DNA from: Progne subis subis
Lineage: Eukaryota > Chordata > Aves > Passeriformes > Hirundinidae
Direction: 5' to 3'
DNA: 64,000 nucleotides
NCBI GenBank assembly: GCA_022316685.1
Contig: JAKJHU010000085.1
Location: forward strand, 1,674,001 to 1,738,000
This document shows positions 47,336 to 59,449 of this stretch, in pieces. Position 1 is the stretch's first letter; every line of letters begins with the position of its first letter. Both the position numbers and the translations under genes were made by a program. A model generated the notes under the pieces. That model saw only the letters and a program-made list of their open reading frames with translations, did no database searches and was not told the DNA's origin.

Positions 47336-50144
47336 TCTGGACTGCATGAAAGCCAAGTGATTCAGATTTTATAAACAGTTTAACTTTAAAAATTTTTTTT
47401 TTTTACATATTTGTATTCCTATGATAATTTTTTATTTTAAATTTTTAATTATTTTTAGTAATTTTGCACTTTTGTTACATTGTTCTCACAGAGTTTTCAA
47501 AGCTGTTTATCACAGTTAACTCATGCTGTGTGCCTTCACCCATCTGGCTTTTGCTTCTAAGTGTGAACAACTCACTACTTAAACTGCAATGAACAGCAAC
47601 TGCTCCTATCTGACTTGGTGTTGGGGTTTTTCTTCCTCTGCAAAAAAAATTTGGCACATTAGAGCTACAATTTACTGCCTTTTTCCAGTAGAAAACACAT
47701 CGTTCAGAAGCAATGTAAAAGCAGCTTATCAAGCACCTTTGAAGAGACAGAGAAAGTTTTGTCTTAACATTTTCAAGTTAATTAATTTGGTGGCAATGGC
47801 ATGAGTTGGCTTCAAGCTGCCCCCTGAGTGCAGATGGAACATCCACCAACCCCCTGGACAGGTGCAGATCTTCACCTCAGGGTTCTTCAAGGCCTGCTGC
47901 TGGAATAGAAAGTGGAATTTATATATGGAAATACATCAGTTGCTCCAATTAAATAATGGAGTATCGTGGGGAATAGTTAATTTGAAGCACTCAAATTTAG
48001 AAGTACTCCAAGCAGCTACTACATGTAATGCCAAGTCAGTCTTATGGTAAACATTTACAGATTATTTAATACAAGACAGATGCAAACCATGGTGCACACT
48101 GGAGGAAAAATTCATTCACTCGTGAAATCATCTCTACTGGTATAAATTAAAATTTTCCCTGTTGTGATGAAGGTGTCAGCTGTCTAAGGGCCAGGGAGGT
48201 TCCCACTGCACACCCTGGTACATTGCCTCGTGTCTCCTGGTTCTTTTGCACATCCCCTCACTGAGATCTGGGATTGTAGGAGCAATCCCTAGTTTGTAGT
48301 CATCATAAACCAAACCTGAGAGGGGAAATGAGGTTCCTGCAGTACAGGGCTTGCTGAAAGCTTTCTGTGTAAGGCAAACTGTACGCAACCAGCTGGTGCA
48401 AAACTCTCTTGGAACCAGCCATCATTATTGTTTTACATGCAGAGTAAACAGACCTTGACCCTTGAAAAACTTTTTTCTTTCTTTTCATTTTTCTCCTAAC
48501 TTGCTTTAATTAAGGTTTGTGAATACCTATGAGCCTAAAATGGGAAATTAAATTAATTGAAGTTTGTGCACATCCTTGACTATAGAAAAACCTTGGAGAA
48601 TTGTGCAGCCTTTTCTCCACTTGTCAGTAAAAGAACAACCCCTCACCCAGTATGAAACTGAAACACCAACGTTCAGGAAGTGACCTGTTCACCATCAGCT
48701 CCACAGTGGAAATCTCTCTGGCTTTTTTAATCTGAGTTTCTCAGGTTGCAGAACTCACATTACTCACCCCTGCAGAACCAGGTTCCAGCACTGCTCTCAA
48801 CAGAAAACAATTTACATTTCAGAAACAGAGAGTTCAAGGAGTTTAAAAAAAAAACAAACCCCACAGGGTGTGCAAAAGTAGCAAAATACAACCCAACTGG
48901 TATGAAACTGTTGAAAATATGCAAATTGCAGTTAATTGTTCATGCCTACAGGACAGTGACAGGGCAAAAGGTAATTTTGCTAGTTTGCAGCAACAGAACA
49001 GATGAATCCATGTCAGGCCTGTGGTGCATTATCTGTCCCCTCGTGAGCACACCCTGGGGAGGAGAGCACTGTTTTCCACTCACACTGCCAGAGGATGTGC
49101 CCAGTTTGGGCTCTGCTGCCTCAAAGGGAGCCTTCACTGCTGGGAAAGACATGGCCCAAGGCAGCTCAGTGCTGCAGCTGCCTGAGGAGGTTGAGAAGTT
49201 AAAGCACCCAAAAAAGGGTTCCAATGAGTGACTGTAAACTCGAGCAGCACAAGGACTGTAGCAGGGTAGCAGTCAGTGTTTGTTCCCTGCCCTCCCCTTG
49301 ACCCAGCGTTTCCATTCTCTTCATTATTGGTACAAGTGCAGCATCTAAAGAAAGTATTTAATATTTGAGCTGAGCCTGACCTCCCCGTTCCAGAACCGTG
49401 CCTCAAAAACCAACCCAAAGGCTGTGTGTTTGTTACTAAAAAGGGGCAGAGGCAGCTGCATATTTAATGGTTTATTTTAGTTTCCTTCAGGCCTGGACAA
49501 ATGACCTGGTCTCCCTGGAAAAGGCCTAGCAGACTTCCCTGCCATTTAAAAACTGCTTTTGCTTGCATGATTTTATTTTCAAAGGAGGAATTTCTCTTCT
49601 TTAAATAGCTTTTCAGAAGTGTATATAGCAGCAGTACAGTACAAAGATGAGCACTTTCTTTTCACAGTACACACAGGTTAGTATTGCCACTGAGAATATG
49701 CCTTAAACAAATGCCTTGAAAAACAGCATTCGCTCTGTATTACTGATCCACCCAGAGTGTTCATAAACCTCAAGAAATTCAATACTCAGAATTTAAACAA
49801 TAAAACTGGAAAGTGTCAGGTATCATTCCAGAGTTGGAATTACAGTAGATCCCACATTTTCCCCGACGCTGGGGCTTTACCAGGCAGGTGCATGCTGCTC
49901 TATATACAGAACAAAAACCCCAGAAGCAAATACATTTTATATTAAATATACATAAATAGCAGGAGTGTGACTGGAGAGCCATGCTTGCATTAATACTGAG
50001 TCTGTGCTGGCAGAGTCCTTCAAACACGGGGACAGGCGAGTCCTTCTGAGCCCATCCATCGCCTGGCTGGGGTTGAGCAGGATCTGTCCCAAACCCAGCC
50101 CTGCTGGGGGAAGAGGGATGGGTGCACACTGGGAACAGGGGGAG
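47336..50144. other. convergent 3' regions of RHOF and TMEM120B
   Basis: 2.8 kb between two facing stop codons. The left part should be RHOF 3' UTR: it begins with T-rich sequence (47390-47460). No canonical AATAAA was seen close by; ATTAAA variants occur at 47948, 48146 and 48547 on the plus strand. The right part should be TMEM120B 3' UTR on the minus strand. No other gene recognised. Confidence 0.6.
49471..49476 (-). terminator. candidate polyadenylation signal of TMEM120B
   Basis: AATAAA on the minus strand, about 670 bases after the TMEM120B stop. A second AATAAA on the same strand at 49572-49577 is an equal candidate. Confidence 0.45.
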
Positions 50145-50258
50145 TCACAGCTTCTTCACCTTGTCTTTGTTCTTCTGGAGTTTAGTGTGCACCACCTTGA
50201 GAGTAGTGAGGAAGTTCCCGAGGAAGAGCAGCAGGAACGTGAAAGCCAACACAAAAAC
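50145..50258 (-). CDS. TMEM120B: TMEM120B coding exon 12 (C-terminus)
   Basis: Residues 303-339 and stop TGA: last membrane helix [16 protein letters not shown], then [12 protein letters not shown] and a Lys-rich tail. Acceptor CCCTTCCAG. Confidence 0.96.
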   Translation of the reverse strand, partial: VFVLAFTFLLLFLGNFLTTLKVVHTKLQKNKDKVKKL

Positions 50259-53200
50259 CTGGAAGGGGAGAGGAAGCAGCACTTATTACCTTGTAATATT
50301 ACAACATGGATTATATTCAGCACTGCTGTGCTCTGCCAGACACAGAACAGGCTCTGTGCTGCATTATCCAGAGATATTTAAATGGAGTCAGATGCCCAAA
50401 TATCTTTCAGGATGTGCTCAAGCCCACCCTTTGCCCTGCTCTGTGCTGCTTCTGAGCAGAGCCAACACACACCTGCCATTCTTTGCATTCCTTGTGCCTT
50501 GACAATCTGAAAAGCGTGACTGCATTGTATAGCTGCCAGAACTGCAAAGGGGAAAAGAAAAAGGCAATTTAATTACGAGCAAAAAGAATCAAACCTTGGA
50601 AACATTTGTCATGGCTGCGTGTGATCCAAAGCACCCTTGTGTGGTGGTGCAGCAGCAGATCTGAACTGCAGAGTGGGAAGGGGATCACCCAACTTACATG
50701 CCCAAAGAACAAAAAGGGAAGGAGAAATGTCAGCCCCCGCCACATCCAGGACTGAAATCCTTCTGGAGAAAGTTGAGAGAAAAGGCAGAGCATGAGCATG
50801 AAGATTGGATCTGCAGCTGTTCCCCACCCAGACCACCCTATAAGGGCTATTCCTGTCAAAGTATTTTCTTGAAATTGCAGTAGTTGGAGAAGGATAAAGC
50901 TGGGGATGATCAAATCCTCCATCATCTTAGTCTCCTCAAATGCTGCCAAAGAACAGATTTCTCTGCTCCTGACCCACAAGACCCAAGGAGGGAGATAAAA
51001 GCCTCGCTGCCCTTCCTGCCTTGGGACACAGGCAGCCAAGCAGGGGACAGCTCTGCTCTGCAATTGGGGGCACACAGCCCTCTCCCTCCGTATCAGTGCA
51101 TCCAAAACCCGTGCAAAACAGTGCAAAGAAAGCACAGCAGGAGACCTCACCTACTGTAAGGTCCAAGTGGTTTCTCTCCCCCAAAGCTCGGAGCCTATAG
51201 AGGCACCCCCTTTGGTAATAATACTGTAAGAACTGAACACAGCCTGGAGAAGGAGAGAGAAAACATCACTACATTGGTTATTCAGAAGTATGGTAAGTAT
51301 CAAAACTACTTTAATAACGTTTAATCCAACAGCGTTTAATTACTGCTTATATTTGTGGGTTGCATATTTGTACACTATCTTTATATTCCTACAGTTTAAT
51401 ATTCCAGTATTTACCAAACAAAAGCGTTTTCTTCTAAGCATATGCGACACAAAACGACTTCATCCCCTGAATTAGCAAGGTAAGATATACTCACTCTGAA
51501 ATATTGAAAATGCTAAGAATTGACTGCGAAACATCTGATACATGAGTCCATCCGGCCTGGAAGCAGAACACAGGGGAGCTCCATTAGTTTGCTAAAAGCA
51601 TCCAATGCATCCAACCCTTCCCCTTCACCAGCAGGCCTGATCCCATTAGCAAATGAAGCAGCAGCTGGTGCCCAGCCCATTCCACCCATTGGGAGCCCAG
51701 AGAGGTGCTACAGCCACACAGGAATGCTCTCATTGATTTGGTTTCCCCTCTCTAACAAGGATAAATGCCATCTCCTCTCATCCATCATCACAGTTTTCTC
51801 CAGGCAGCAAAGCCATTCAGTATCTGCATCCAGAATCCGAGCAGTGCCACAGGGGTGGCTGTGCTGCTTATCCTGAGGGCAGCTCAGGATGGATGCAGGG
51901 CATGGCACCTTCTGCCCCAGACACTGTGTCGGCCCCTTACAGATTCAGGAGCAGAGGCTTTTGTTGTTTTCAAACAATTTTTAATTATTAACTCATCTGT
52001 TCATGCCCAAGCTCAGACAGGTTGCACGGGCAGTGCATCGTGGGTTGTCTAACCAACACCATCACCCACTGCAAGGGGGTAACTTGCATTTTTGGCTTTA
52101 AACTCTCTAATCAAGGCTCAGTAAAGGCACCAAACATTCATTTAGTGGTGTCCTTCCTCTATAGCAAAGTGCTGCTCGTTTCCTTAGTTACAGAGACAGA
52201 AACTGGGAGACTTGCAAAGATTTTGCTATCACCAGCCCAATTACAGCCACAAGGTTTGTGTTTCTTTTTTGTTTTTTTAAACCAGCAATATAAACACAAA
52301 CTTGCAGTGTTGTATTTATCATTGAAAACATCTGTAACATCAAACAAATATTAATGCTGACACTCTGCCATGTGTCCCGTGGCCACAGCTTCATGGTCAC
52401 ACTGGATTTAAATGCTCAGATGATATAAACACCATGAAACAGGCTTGAAGCACCTCAAGCAGGCAAGAGCAGACTCACCACGTTAACATCACTCCAGACA
52501 GGAATGTGGAAACGTAGTGATGAGACACCCACCAGCCCTTGATCCTGAGCAGAAAAAACACAGCAGTTAGACAAGAAACATGGATTTCAGTATTCTAGTC
52601 CAGCCTTACAGGCAAAAAATGATCCAAAAAAATGGGAACAAAGCAGATGTCCCAACTCAAGCACAAGGGATGCTGTGGCATTTCCACCCAAAGATGTGTG
52701 ACCTCTCTAACACGAGGCAGCACACACACCCCAGACATCTACAACTAACCCACAGCTACCAAAACCAGCCAACACCTCGGATCAATAACTTAGGGACTCT
52801 TAGGAACTGCAACTGCTCTCTCCTCAAACCGCAGGTGGCCACATGTACCCTTGGAAGTGACCAGGGAGGAGGAGAGAGACCATCAGCATCTCAGATCTGC
52901 TGGGCTTCAGTGCCAAGCTGAATCCCTTTTTGTTGCCTTGTTTTCTTTTAAGGGTATTTCATGCTTTCCATGGTTTTTGCAGGTGGCACTGTACCTTGAG
53001 CCATTGCTAATGAGAATGCTTTCCCGTATCGTCAGCGTGCAGTAATACCACACCAACAGAAAGTTAAACACCTCATCTGTCACCCTGTCAAACAGAAAAA
53101 ACAGAGTAAAAAAAAAAATCATGTTAATTATAAAGAGGCATTTTTAAAAAAATCCCTGTTTTCCTTCCTCCTCCTGGGTAGATGAAAACCTGCCAAAGTG

Positions 53201-56200
53201 AGGCTATGGACACAAAGTCCCCTCCTGAACACCTCTAATCCACATGCAGCATTGCACACACGGGCAGCAATGCACACACGGGCAGCAATGCCAGGCTCCA
53301 GGCCCTTTTCCCCCATGATCCAACACTGCAGATCCTGAGCTGATAAGCAGGTATGCAGGGATGACATTAAGTGCTGCTCAAGGAGAGAAAGCACCACAGA
53401 AGCAGCAGATGATCCAATTTAGAGAGGCCTTTCCAGGCTAATTCAATGAGGAGATTCCATGAGATCTATATAAATCCAATCAGCTAAAAGAATGGAAGAG
53501 CATTAAGCTCTGGTGCAAAAAACACCAAACGCCAAAACTTTATTTTGCCGTTTGCAAACTCCTGAGGCCAAGGGGAATTGGAGCAGCCTCTGTACAGGGC
53601 AGCATCGTTCCTGGGATGATCCTGCATTCACTCAGACACACAAAGACTGTAGTGGAAGTGCGTGGCTCCAGCACCTTCCTGGTTTTTAAGCAAAACTAAA
53701 TAGTGGAAGCTTGTTGGTGCTCAGACACTTTATCACAACCTGCAGATAATGCTTCAGGTCTGATTATTTCAAGCAAATTTTCTTTTGTTGCTTTTGTAAC
53801 CCCAGAGCTGCAGCACCATGTTAGTCCCTGCCTGGGACTACCCACAAGGACAACCATCGTTCCCAAGGACAGCATGATACCAGAATAACATCAATTTTTA
53901 CCATCATCAGGAAACATGATGTTGGACTTTCTCAGTTACAAAAGACTCTTTTAAATAGGAAAGACAATTAGCTAAAATACAGCTCCTGCCAGATTTGAAG
54001 AAGTCAAACTGCTGCCCAATTGCTCAAAGCCTAAACACCACCTGAGCTGTCTCACTGTCCTTAACAGTACATAAGATAATTCAAACCCAGCACATTTTTA
54101 TGCAGAATACTTGCTAAGAAATAAAAATGCAGCTTACCTGTAGTGGAGAAAAAACCTGCAGGCAACAGCCCCGAGTAACAAGATTATTGTCAGATAAAGT
54201 TTGAACTTCTCATACTCGTCCTTGTAGGCAAACCTGGAAGGAAACAGGTGCTGTTTATGGACACAAACAGATGTTTCACTGGAATGTGGCTTCACCTCTT
54301 CCAAACCACATACAAAGCCAAATGCCAAGCCCAGAGACAGAGGTTTTGCTGAAGCACTTAGAAAAGCAGTGGACAGTGGGGAAAGGCAGCATTCTGCCTG
54401 CAGGGAGGGTCAGTTCAGTCTCAGCTGCTACCCAATGCCCTAAGCCCATCAGAGCTGGTTTCTGGGATGGAACAACAAGATTTTAAAAACACATATATAT
54501 CTCCATTTTCTAGAGCACTGTATGCCTAGAAGTCACAGGACCATTTTTCATCACAAATAAAACTTTTACAATTAAGGCCACAGGCTGAGCTGGGCTTAAA
54601 AGCAAGCGATGGACAGAATCAATTTGAGCTACATAAGATGTTAGCTTATCCCCATGTCACAGGCCAATCGCCCACCCTCGACATTTCACTTATCATGTCT
54701 AACAGAAACCTATTCCCCTCTCTGGGCTCCAGCCCACACCCACAGCTGGCCCCAGAGAAACCCAAATTCACACATGTGGGGAGGCTCACTCACTTTGCTT
54801 GGTTGCTCAGGAGAGTGACATTCACGTTTCCCAGCACCAGATTTAAGTACAAGCTGGAAGACAAAAGCCAAGAGCAGACCCAAGTAAGTTGTTTTATTTG
54901 AACACCACAGGACAGTCTAGATTGAGGTGATGCGACAGTGGCTCTGCCAAAGCCACGTTTGCAGGGGGTTTTTAACTAAGACAAATTGGAGGGAAAGAGC
55001 ATAGAAGAGGCTTTACATGTGGAAATATTGGTCAGCATTTCCAGGAAGTTACTGAAAAGGTTTATTTTCCTGGTCCTTTTCTACACTAAATGTAGTGTGC
55101 ACTGTCCAAACCCAAACACAGGAAGGATTTGGAAGAAAAGTTTCTGATAGAAACTTCTGAGGGGCTGGAGCATCACACAGCCCTTGACAACTGATGTAAC
55201 TCTGTCCTAGCAACCCTGCTGGAAGGAAAAGTTAAAGTTGGTTAAAAATAATATTAAAAAATAAAAAGAGAAAAGTCTTGTGCTGATTCAGCCCAAAAAA
55301 AAAAAAAAATTAGCCCAGGAAAACATCAGTGTGGAGCACTGAACTGCACAATCCCTTGCCAGTGCAGGTTACTGTAATTTTAACAGAAAACCTGCACTGC
55401 CCACACACATTTACATCCACTCACAGCTAATGAATTCTGTGTACAACTGACACAGCAGCTCAGCAAGAGATTTATGACTAATCCAATTTTACATGTCTTC
55501 CTTCAACCTTTTCCTTCAGGAACAAAGCACCATGAACATTTAAAAATCCAAAATTCCTGGAGTGCACAAGCCTCCCCTCTGGAGCACATACCCGTTCCTC
55601 TTGGGCAGGTAGGCTTCCATGTCAAAGAAGACATTCTGCCTCTCCTTGATCTGGCTGCTGATCTCCTGAATGAGAGCAAACTCCTCAGGACTCGCTCTGG
55701 GCTTGCAGCTGCAAGAACACAGAAACAAGATATTCCTGTTCGTGTTTTCACCTCTTTTTTATTTGAAGGAAAATGATGTTGTCATAAAATCCAGGCTGTT
55801 AAAAAGCTGGCTCTGTGAGGTGACGCGCTTTGCTCCCATATTTCTGTGGCACCATTTGGCTTATCATGACTTTATTTCACTGCCAGGTTTATGCTGCTGT
55901 AGGTTACTTCAACCAGCTGGTTTATAAATCAGCTTCTGTTTCCATCAGCTCAGTGACAGGATCGCGTGGGAATATTGTGCTTTTCTGAGGGAGCTCCCTC
56001 CACCCTGGCAACTCTGTGCTTGGTTTCAGGCACTGCCCTTGCAGAGGCTGCAGCTCTTCAGGTATGAAGTATTTCAGGATGTAACAGGACACAGAGCTGA
56101 TGATTTACTGACAAACTGTGGTTTTTAGTAATTAATGTTAACCAGAGAGCAGTGAGCAGCAGAGCCAGCAGCCTGTGCTGTCAGAGGTGCTGGACTCAGG

Positions 56201-59017
56201 CCTGCACACAAGGAATTCAGCCCCTGGGATCAGCCAAGAGACAGTTCCCTCCTGTAAATCCACCCAGGAGCAAGTTACACCTTCAAGTTCAAGGACTGAT
56301 GTTGCACTTCCAGTGCAGTTTACAGAGCAAAGCATTGCTCACCTGGCCCAGCCAAAAGCTGCACGGTCCTGCAGTGTACAGCACGCACTGCAAAGATGAA
56401 ACCCACACCAGCTCCCTTAAACTCCTTAATTTACAGGACTCCCTCTCTCATGCAGTAATGAACATTGTGTGTAATATGGAACAGCTTCAGCACCACATAT
56501 AGACTGTCTACTAAAAATCCAAGCATTTCAGCCTTTGGGAAGGAGAAATATCCCATCCCTGCCTCCCCCACCCTCTGCAGGTCTCCTGTTACCGTTGCAG
56601 GCTGTGCTTCAGATCCCTCAGGGTCTTCTTCTGCCGGTGTATGGAGCTGCTGCAGGCTGTCTGCAAGCTGGTGACTTCTTCCAGTTTCTGCCTGTAAACT
56701 TTGTGTGTTTCCTGCAGGAGAAGAGGAGATGGTTGATAGGAAGAGGCCTTCTAGGTTATTCATGGCATTTGGTCCTCACCTCTGAAGGAAACAAGGAAAA
56801 TCCCAGTTTTATGGGATACAACAGGCACCCCTTTAACCAAACCACTACAGATACAACAGGGCTTAAATGGACACTGATGAAATTCCTGTAAGGGGAAAAG
56901 CATCCTCTACACTCATCTCATTTCCTCTTTAAAGAGCTTTCCCACTCAGGAGCTCCTCACTCCCATCCCACCCTGCAATGAAGCCCCTAATCCTTGAATC
57001 CCCTAATCCTCCATTTGATCCTGATCCATGCCCATCAAATGGTGGCTAAATCACAGAGCAGGCACTCAAATTCCACAGCCAGATTAAATTCTGGAGTAGA
57101 AAAATGAGGACCTAACAGAGTTGGGGGGGAGGGGGAAGACACAACACCAGGCACAAATCCATGGCTGGGGGTTTAGGCACCTCCTGGCCACCACTGCCAT
57201 TCCAGCCTCACGGATATTCAAGCAACCTAGTGCCCCATATTCTGGTTTAAAGAGCTGAACTGATGTCCCTGCCTGTGGCCTCAGATGATCCCTGGAAGGA
57301 ACTGCTTTATCACAGCTCGTTGGCCCCCTGAAGCCCTCAATTAGTCCCCAGCCATAACGAGGACACACAACTGCAAATCCATCGAATGGAGCCTCTGCTC
57401 TCATCCCTCCCTGCGCTCAGGGATACCTGGGCTCTGCTTTTCCACCCTTTGCAAGGATTTCACCCCACTTCCCCATGAGGGAGATCTCAGGAAGGGCTCC
57501 CCAAGCACCATGCAATGACCTCTGAGCCAATTTTAAGATCTATAATAAGTTGGAAAACGGAGTTTGCAGAGTTAGTGCCAAGAGACAGTGTGGGTTACAT
57601 GGCTGCTCCACCTACCAGCACACCAACAACCACAGGAAATTCCCACCGCTCTTCCCAGAGCATAAACATGGTGGTGAAACCACACAAACCAAATCTTTGC
57701 TAGGACCCACCTGGTAGCTGTTCTTTATTTACAAGAACAACCCAAAACAAGCTCCAGTGCCTGATTTAAAGACTTTAATAATAACCAAACTAACCCCGTA
57801 CAGGCACTGCAGCTCTCACCGTTTCAGGCTCACTTTGGTTTTGCTGAGCACACCTCTGCAGCACTAACCCCTGGTCAATGATACCGCCAGCAGCTGCCAC
57901 TCCACCGAAAAGTGCTTCTACTTTCCTTTTACAGGTGGGGAAACTGAGGCAGGGACAAGTCACTGATATTTACCGTGGTTTAGGTCAGACTGAGAAGGTG
58001 CATGCAGCAAAGTGACCAACAAAACCACGCCAGCTGGGCTCCCCCAGCACCCAACCCTTGTTTCTGCTAACAGGAGTGCAAACTGAACTGAGTTTTAATT
58101 AAGAAACAAGCTAAATCGGGAAATCACCCTTTTTTTTTTCTTTTTTTTTTTTTTTTTCTTTTGCATGCACGTTCTGTTTAACAGTCTAAACGAGGCTAAA
58201 ACAGCCTCCAGAGTAAGAACAGCTGGTCATACTTCAAAACCGGCTTTAAGATTTAAAGCACGTGTATAGGTGCAGCACTGACGACAAGCAGGGAAGGAAT
58301 GGAGGGTTTCTGGAGATAAAAGCATCTTGTAGAACAGATCTTGGCCTCCACTCCGAGACCTTTCTGTCCCTCAATGCGCTTTTGCAAGACGGAAAAACAG
58401 CACTTGGACCCGTCGTATCCCAGCACGGTAAACCAAACTCCGCCGGGAGATGCTGGCGGGACAGGCGCTGCCTGCGCTGCCCTTTGCACCACGCCACGGG
58501 TGCACAACCACCGCGCGTCCCCTTCTTCCCATCCTTGCTCCAGCACTGGGAACCGCGGCACCGCATCCTGGTGCATCGGCCAGTCTGCGCTGTCCCGTGC
58601 GCTCGCAGCACGGGGGTAGCGGGGCACGGGCTGTGCGCGGGTGCTGTGAGGGACGCACATCCCCGCACCGCCGCACTCCGTGCGGGCACCCCGCGGCCGC
58701 AGCCGAGGCACCGAGCGCGCTCGGCCACCCCGGGAGCCCGCCCGCACCTCCGGCCGCTCCCGCCGAGCCGCCCCCGGGGATGCGACGGGCGGTGTGGACC
58801 GCCGGTCCCGGTCCCGCCGGGAGAGGCGAGCCGGGGCCGGCCCCCGCGTCACGACGCGAAGCAGAGCCGGCAAGGGCAGCGCGGGGGAAGCTGCGTCCGC
58901 GCGGCGGGGGGGATGCACCGCGACGCCCCTCAGGGCCCCGCCGCTCACCTGGAGCTGCCGGAACTCCTCGTCCAGCTCCCGCCACTCGCCGAGGCACCGC
59001 TCCAGCTGGTCCCGCAT
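50145..59017 (-). CDS. TMEM120B: TMEM120B, coiled-coil six-helix membrane protein, complete, 339 aa
   Basis: TMEM120 proteins are nuclear-envelope/ER membrane proteins linked to adipocyte differentiation; the TMEM120A paralogue has an ELOVL-like fold with bound coenzyme A. Twelve coding exons (minus): 59017-58949, 56711-56593, 55708-55592, 54853-54794, 54233-54138, 53084-52995, 52544-52479, 51556-51495, 51243-51151, 50762-50698, 50541-50473, 50258-50145. They total 1,020 bases, 339 codons plus stop, the same length as human TMEM120B. Residues 1-100 are a heptad-rich coiled coil; hydrophobic segments near 134-153, 157-175, 191-207, 219-237, 265-290 and 303-326 fit six helices. The conserved [11 protein letters not shown] (188-198) carries the paired histidines of the family. 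Ends KDKVKKL. Start has G at -3. Text favours TMEM120B over TMEM120A, as does synteny next to RHOF. Confidence 0.97.
50473..50541 (-). CDS. TMEM120B: TMEM120B coding exon 11
   Basis: Residues 280-302, [17 protein letters not shown] then ECKEWQ; whole codons, acceptor CTTTGCAG, donor CAG|GTGTGT. Confidence 0.95.
50698..50762 (-). CDS. TMEM120B: TMEM120B coding exon 10
   Basis: Finishes Glu258 and codes 259-279, [19 protein letters not shown] then GH. Acceptor TTCTCCAG, donor CAT|GTAAGT. Confidence 0.95.
51151..51243 (-). CDS. TMEM120B: TMEM120B coding exon 9
   Basis: Finishes Ser227 and codes 228-257: [19 protein letters not shown] then [11 protein letters not shown]. Acceptor TCTCCAG, donor TAG|GTGAGG, phase 1. 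Confidence 0.95.
   Translation of the reverse strand, partial: AVFSSYSIITKGGASIGSELWGRETTWTLQ
51495..51556 (-). CDS. TMEM120B: TMEM120B coding exon 8
   Basis: Finishes Trp206 and codes 207-226, [19 protein letters not shown] then Q. Acceptor GCTTCCAG, donor CAGA|GTGAGT, phase 1. Confidence 0.95.
51557..52478 (-). other. TMEM120B intron 7
   Basis: 922 bp, GT-AG, unique sequence; nothing else recognised. Confidence 0.85.
52479..52544 (-). CDS. TMEM120B: TMEM120B coding exon 7 (His-His motif)
   Basis: Finishes Arg184 and codes 185-205: [19 protein letters not shown] then LT. His192-His193 are the family's invariant pair. Acceptor TGCTCAG, donor GTG|GTGAGT, phase 2. Confidence 0.96.
52995..53084 (-). 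CDS. TMEM120B: TMEM120B coding exon 6
   Basis: Finishes Arg154 and codes 155-183: [19 protein letters not shown] then [10 protein letters not shown]. Acceptor TTTGACAG, donor AAG|GTACAG, phase 2. Confidence 0.96.
53085..54137 (-). other. TMEM120B intron 5
   Basis: 1.05 kb, containing an 18-bp tandem repeat at 53254-53291; otherwise unique. Confidence 0.85.
53254..53291. repeat. 18-bp tandem repeat, about 2.1 copies
   Basis: GCACACACGGGCAGCAAT twice in a row (53254-53271, 53272-53289) plus two bases. Confidence 0.95.
54138..54233 (-). CDS. TMEM120B: TMEM120B coding exon 5 (first membrane helix)
   Basis: Finishes Lys122 and codes 123-153: [19 protein letters not shown] then [12 protein letters not shown]. 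Acceptor CCTTCCAG, donor CAG|GTAAGC, phase 2. Confidence 0.96.
54794..54853 (-). CDS. TMEM120B: TMEM120B coding exon 4
   Basis: Finishes Gly102 and codes 103-121, [19 protein letters not shown]. Acceptor CTTCCAG, donor AAA|GTGAGT, phase 2. This 60-base exon is too short to stand out as an open frame. Confidence 0.95.
55592..55708 (-). CDS. TMEM120B: TMEM120B coding exon 3
   Basis: Finishes Arg63 and codes 64-101: [19 protein letters not shown] then [19 protein letters not shown]. Acceptor CTTGCAG, donor CGG|GTATGT, phase 2. [11 protein letters not shown] is a strong family block. Confidence 0.96.
56593..56711 (-). CDS. TMEM120B: TMEM120B coding exon 2 (coiled coil)
   Basis: Codes 24-62 and two bases of Arg63: [19 protein letters not shown] then [19 protein letters not shown] and Q. 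Acceptor CTGCAG, donor ACG|GTAACA, phase 2. Confidence 0.93.
56712..58948 (-). other. TMEM120B intron 1
   Basis: 2.24 kb. Its 5' part is in the CpG island. A T-rich tract on the plus strand lies at about 58131-58162. No RNA gene or known repeat family seen. Confidence 0.85.
58949..59017 (-). CDS. TMEM120B: TMEM120B coding exon 1
   Basis: Residues 1-23, [19 protein letters not shown] then RQLQ, start of the coiled coil. Donor CAG|GTGAGC, phase 0. ATG at 59017-59015. Confidence 0.95.
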
Positions 59018-59114
59018 GGCGCGGGGCCGCGCCGCCTCCCCGGGCCGCCGGCGCGCGCCCGCCGCCCTCACAGCCCCCCCCCCAAACCCCGGGCCCGCGC
59101 GCCGCCTGCGCCGC

Positions 59115-59122
59115 TGACGTCA
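59115..59122. promoter_or_regulatory. consensus cAMP response element
   Basis: TGACGTCA, the full palindromic CREB/ATF site, 98 bp upstream of the TMEM120B ATG. In a CpG-island promoter this usually marks a functional site (inference). Confidence 0.7.
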
Positions 59123-59245
59123 TCGCGCGCGGTCATGGGCGCGGCCCCGCGGCGGCGCGCGCCACCCGCCGCCCCGCCCCGCCCCGCCCCCCAAGCCCCC
59201 CCTCAGGGGAGGGACCCGTCAGGTGAGGGAGCGGTGCGGTCTGTG

Positions 59246-59449
59246 ATCCCCTAGGGAAGAGATTCCCTGGGGCCGGAGATTCCCCTCACATCAAGGCTCC
59301 CCTCAGGTGCCGGATCCCCTCAGGTGTGGGCTCCCCTCAGGCCCGGGATCCCCTCCCGCCATGGTCCCCCTCAGGCGCGGGACCCCGTCGGGCCTGTGCT
59401 CTCCTCAGGCCGGTGCTCCCCTCAAATGGGGCGTCCCCTTCAGCTGCTG
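59246..59449. repeat. 17-bp minisatellite, 12 units
   Basis: Twelve units start exactly every 17 bases (59246, 59263, 59280, 59297, 59314, 59331, 59348, 59365, 59382, 59399, 59416, 59433) with no insertion or deletion. Approximate unit CTCCCCTCAGGCGCGGG. A related unit is visible at 59213-59229. Units differ by substitutions, so the array is not brand new. Confidence 0.9.

Larger units (their letters stand above)
58420..59250 (-). promoter_or_regulatory. TMEM120B: TMEM120B CpG-island promoter
   Basis: CpG-dense block centred on the first coding exon. Upstream of the ATG are a perfect CRE (59115-59122) and a row of GC boxes (59167-59191, GGGGCGG repeats on the minus strand). No TATA box seen. 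Confidence 0.8.

Noticed and set aside
58253..59254. Long overlapping frames on both strands over the TMEM120B CpG island
   Set aside because: G/C-rich DNA lacks stop codons; only the 23 codons at 59017-58949 belong to a gene.
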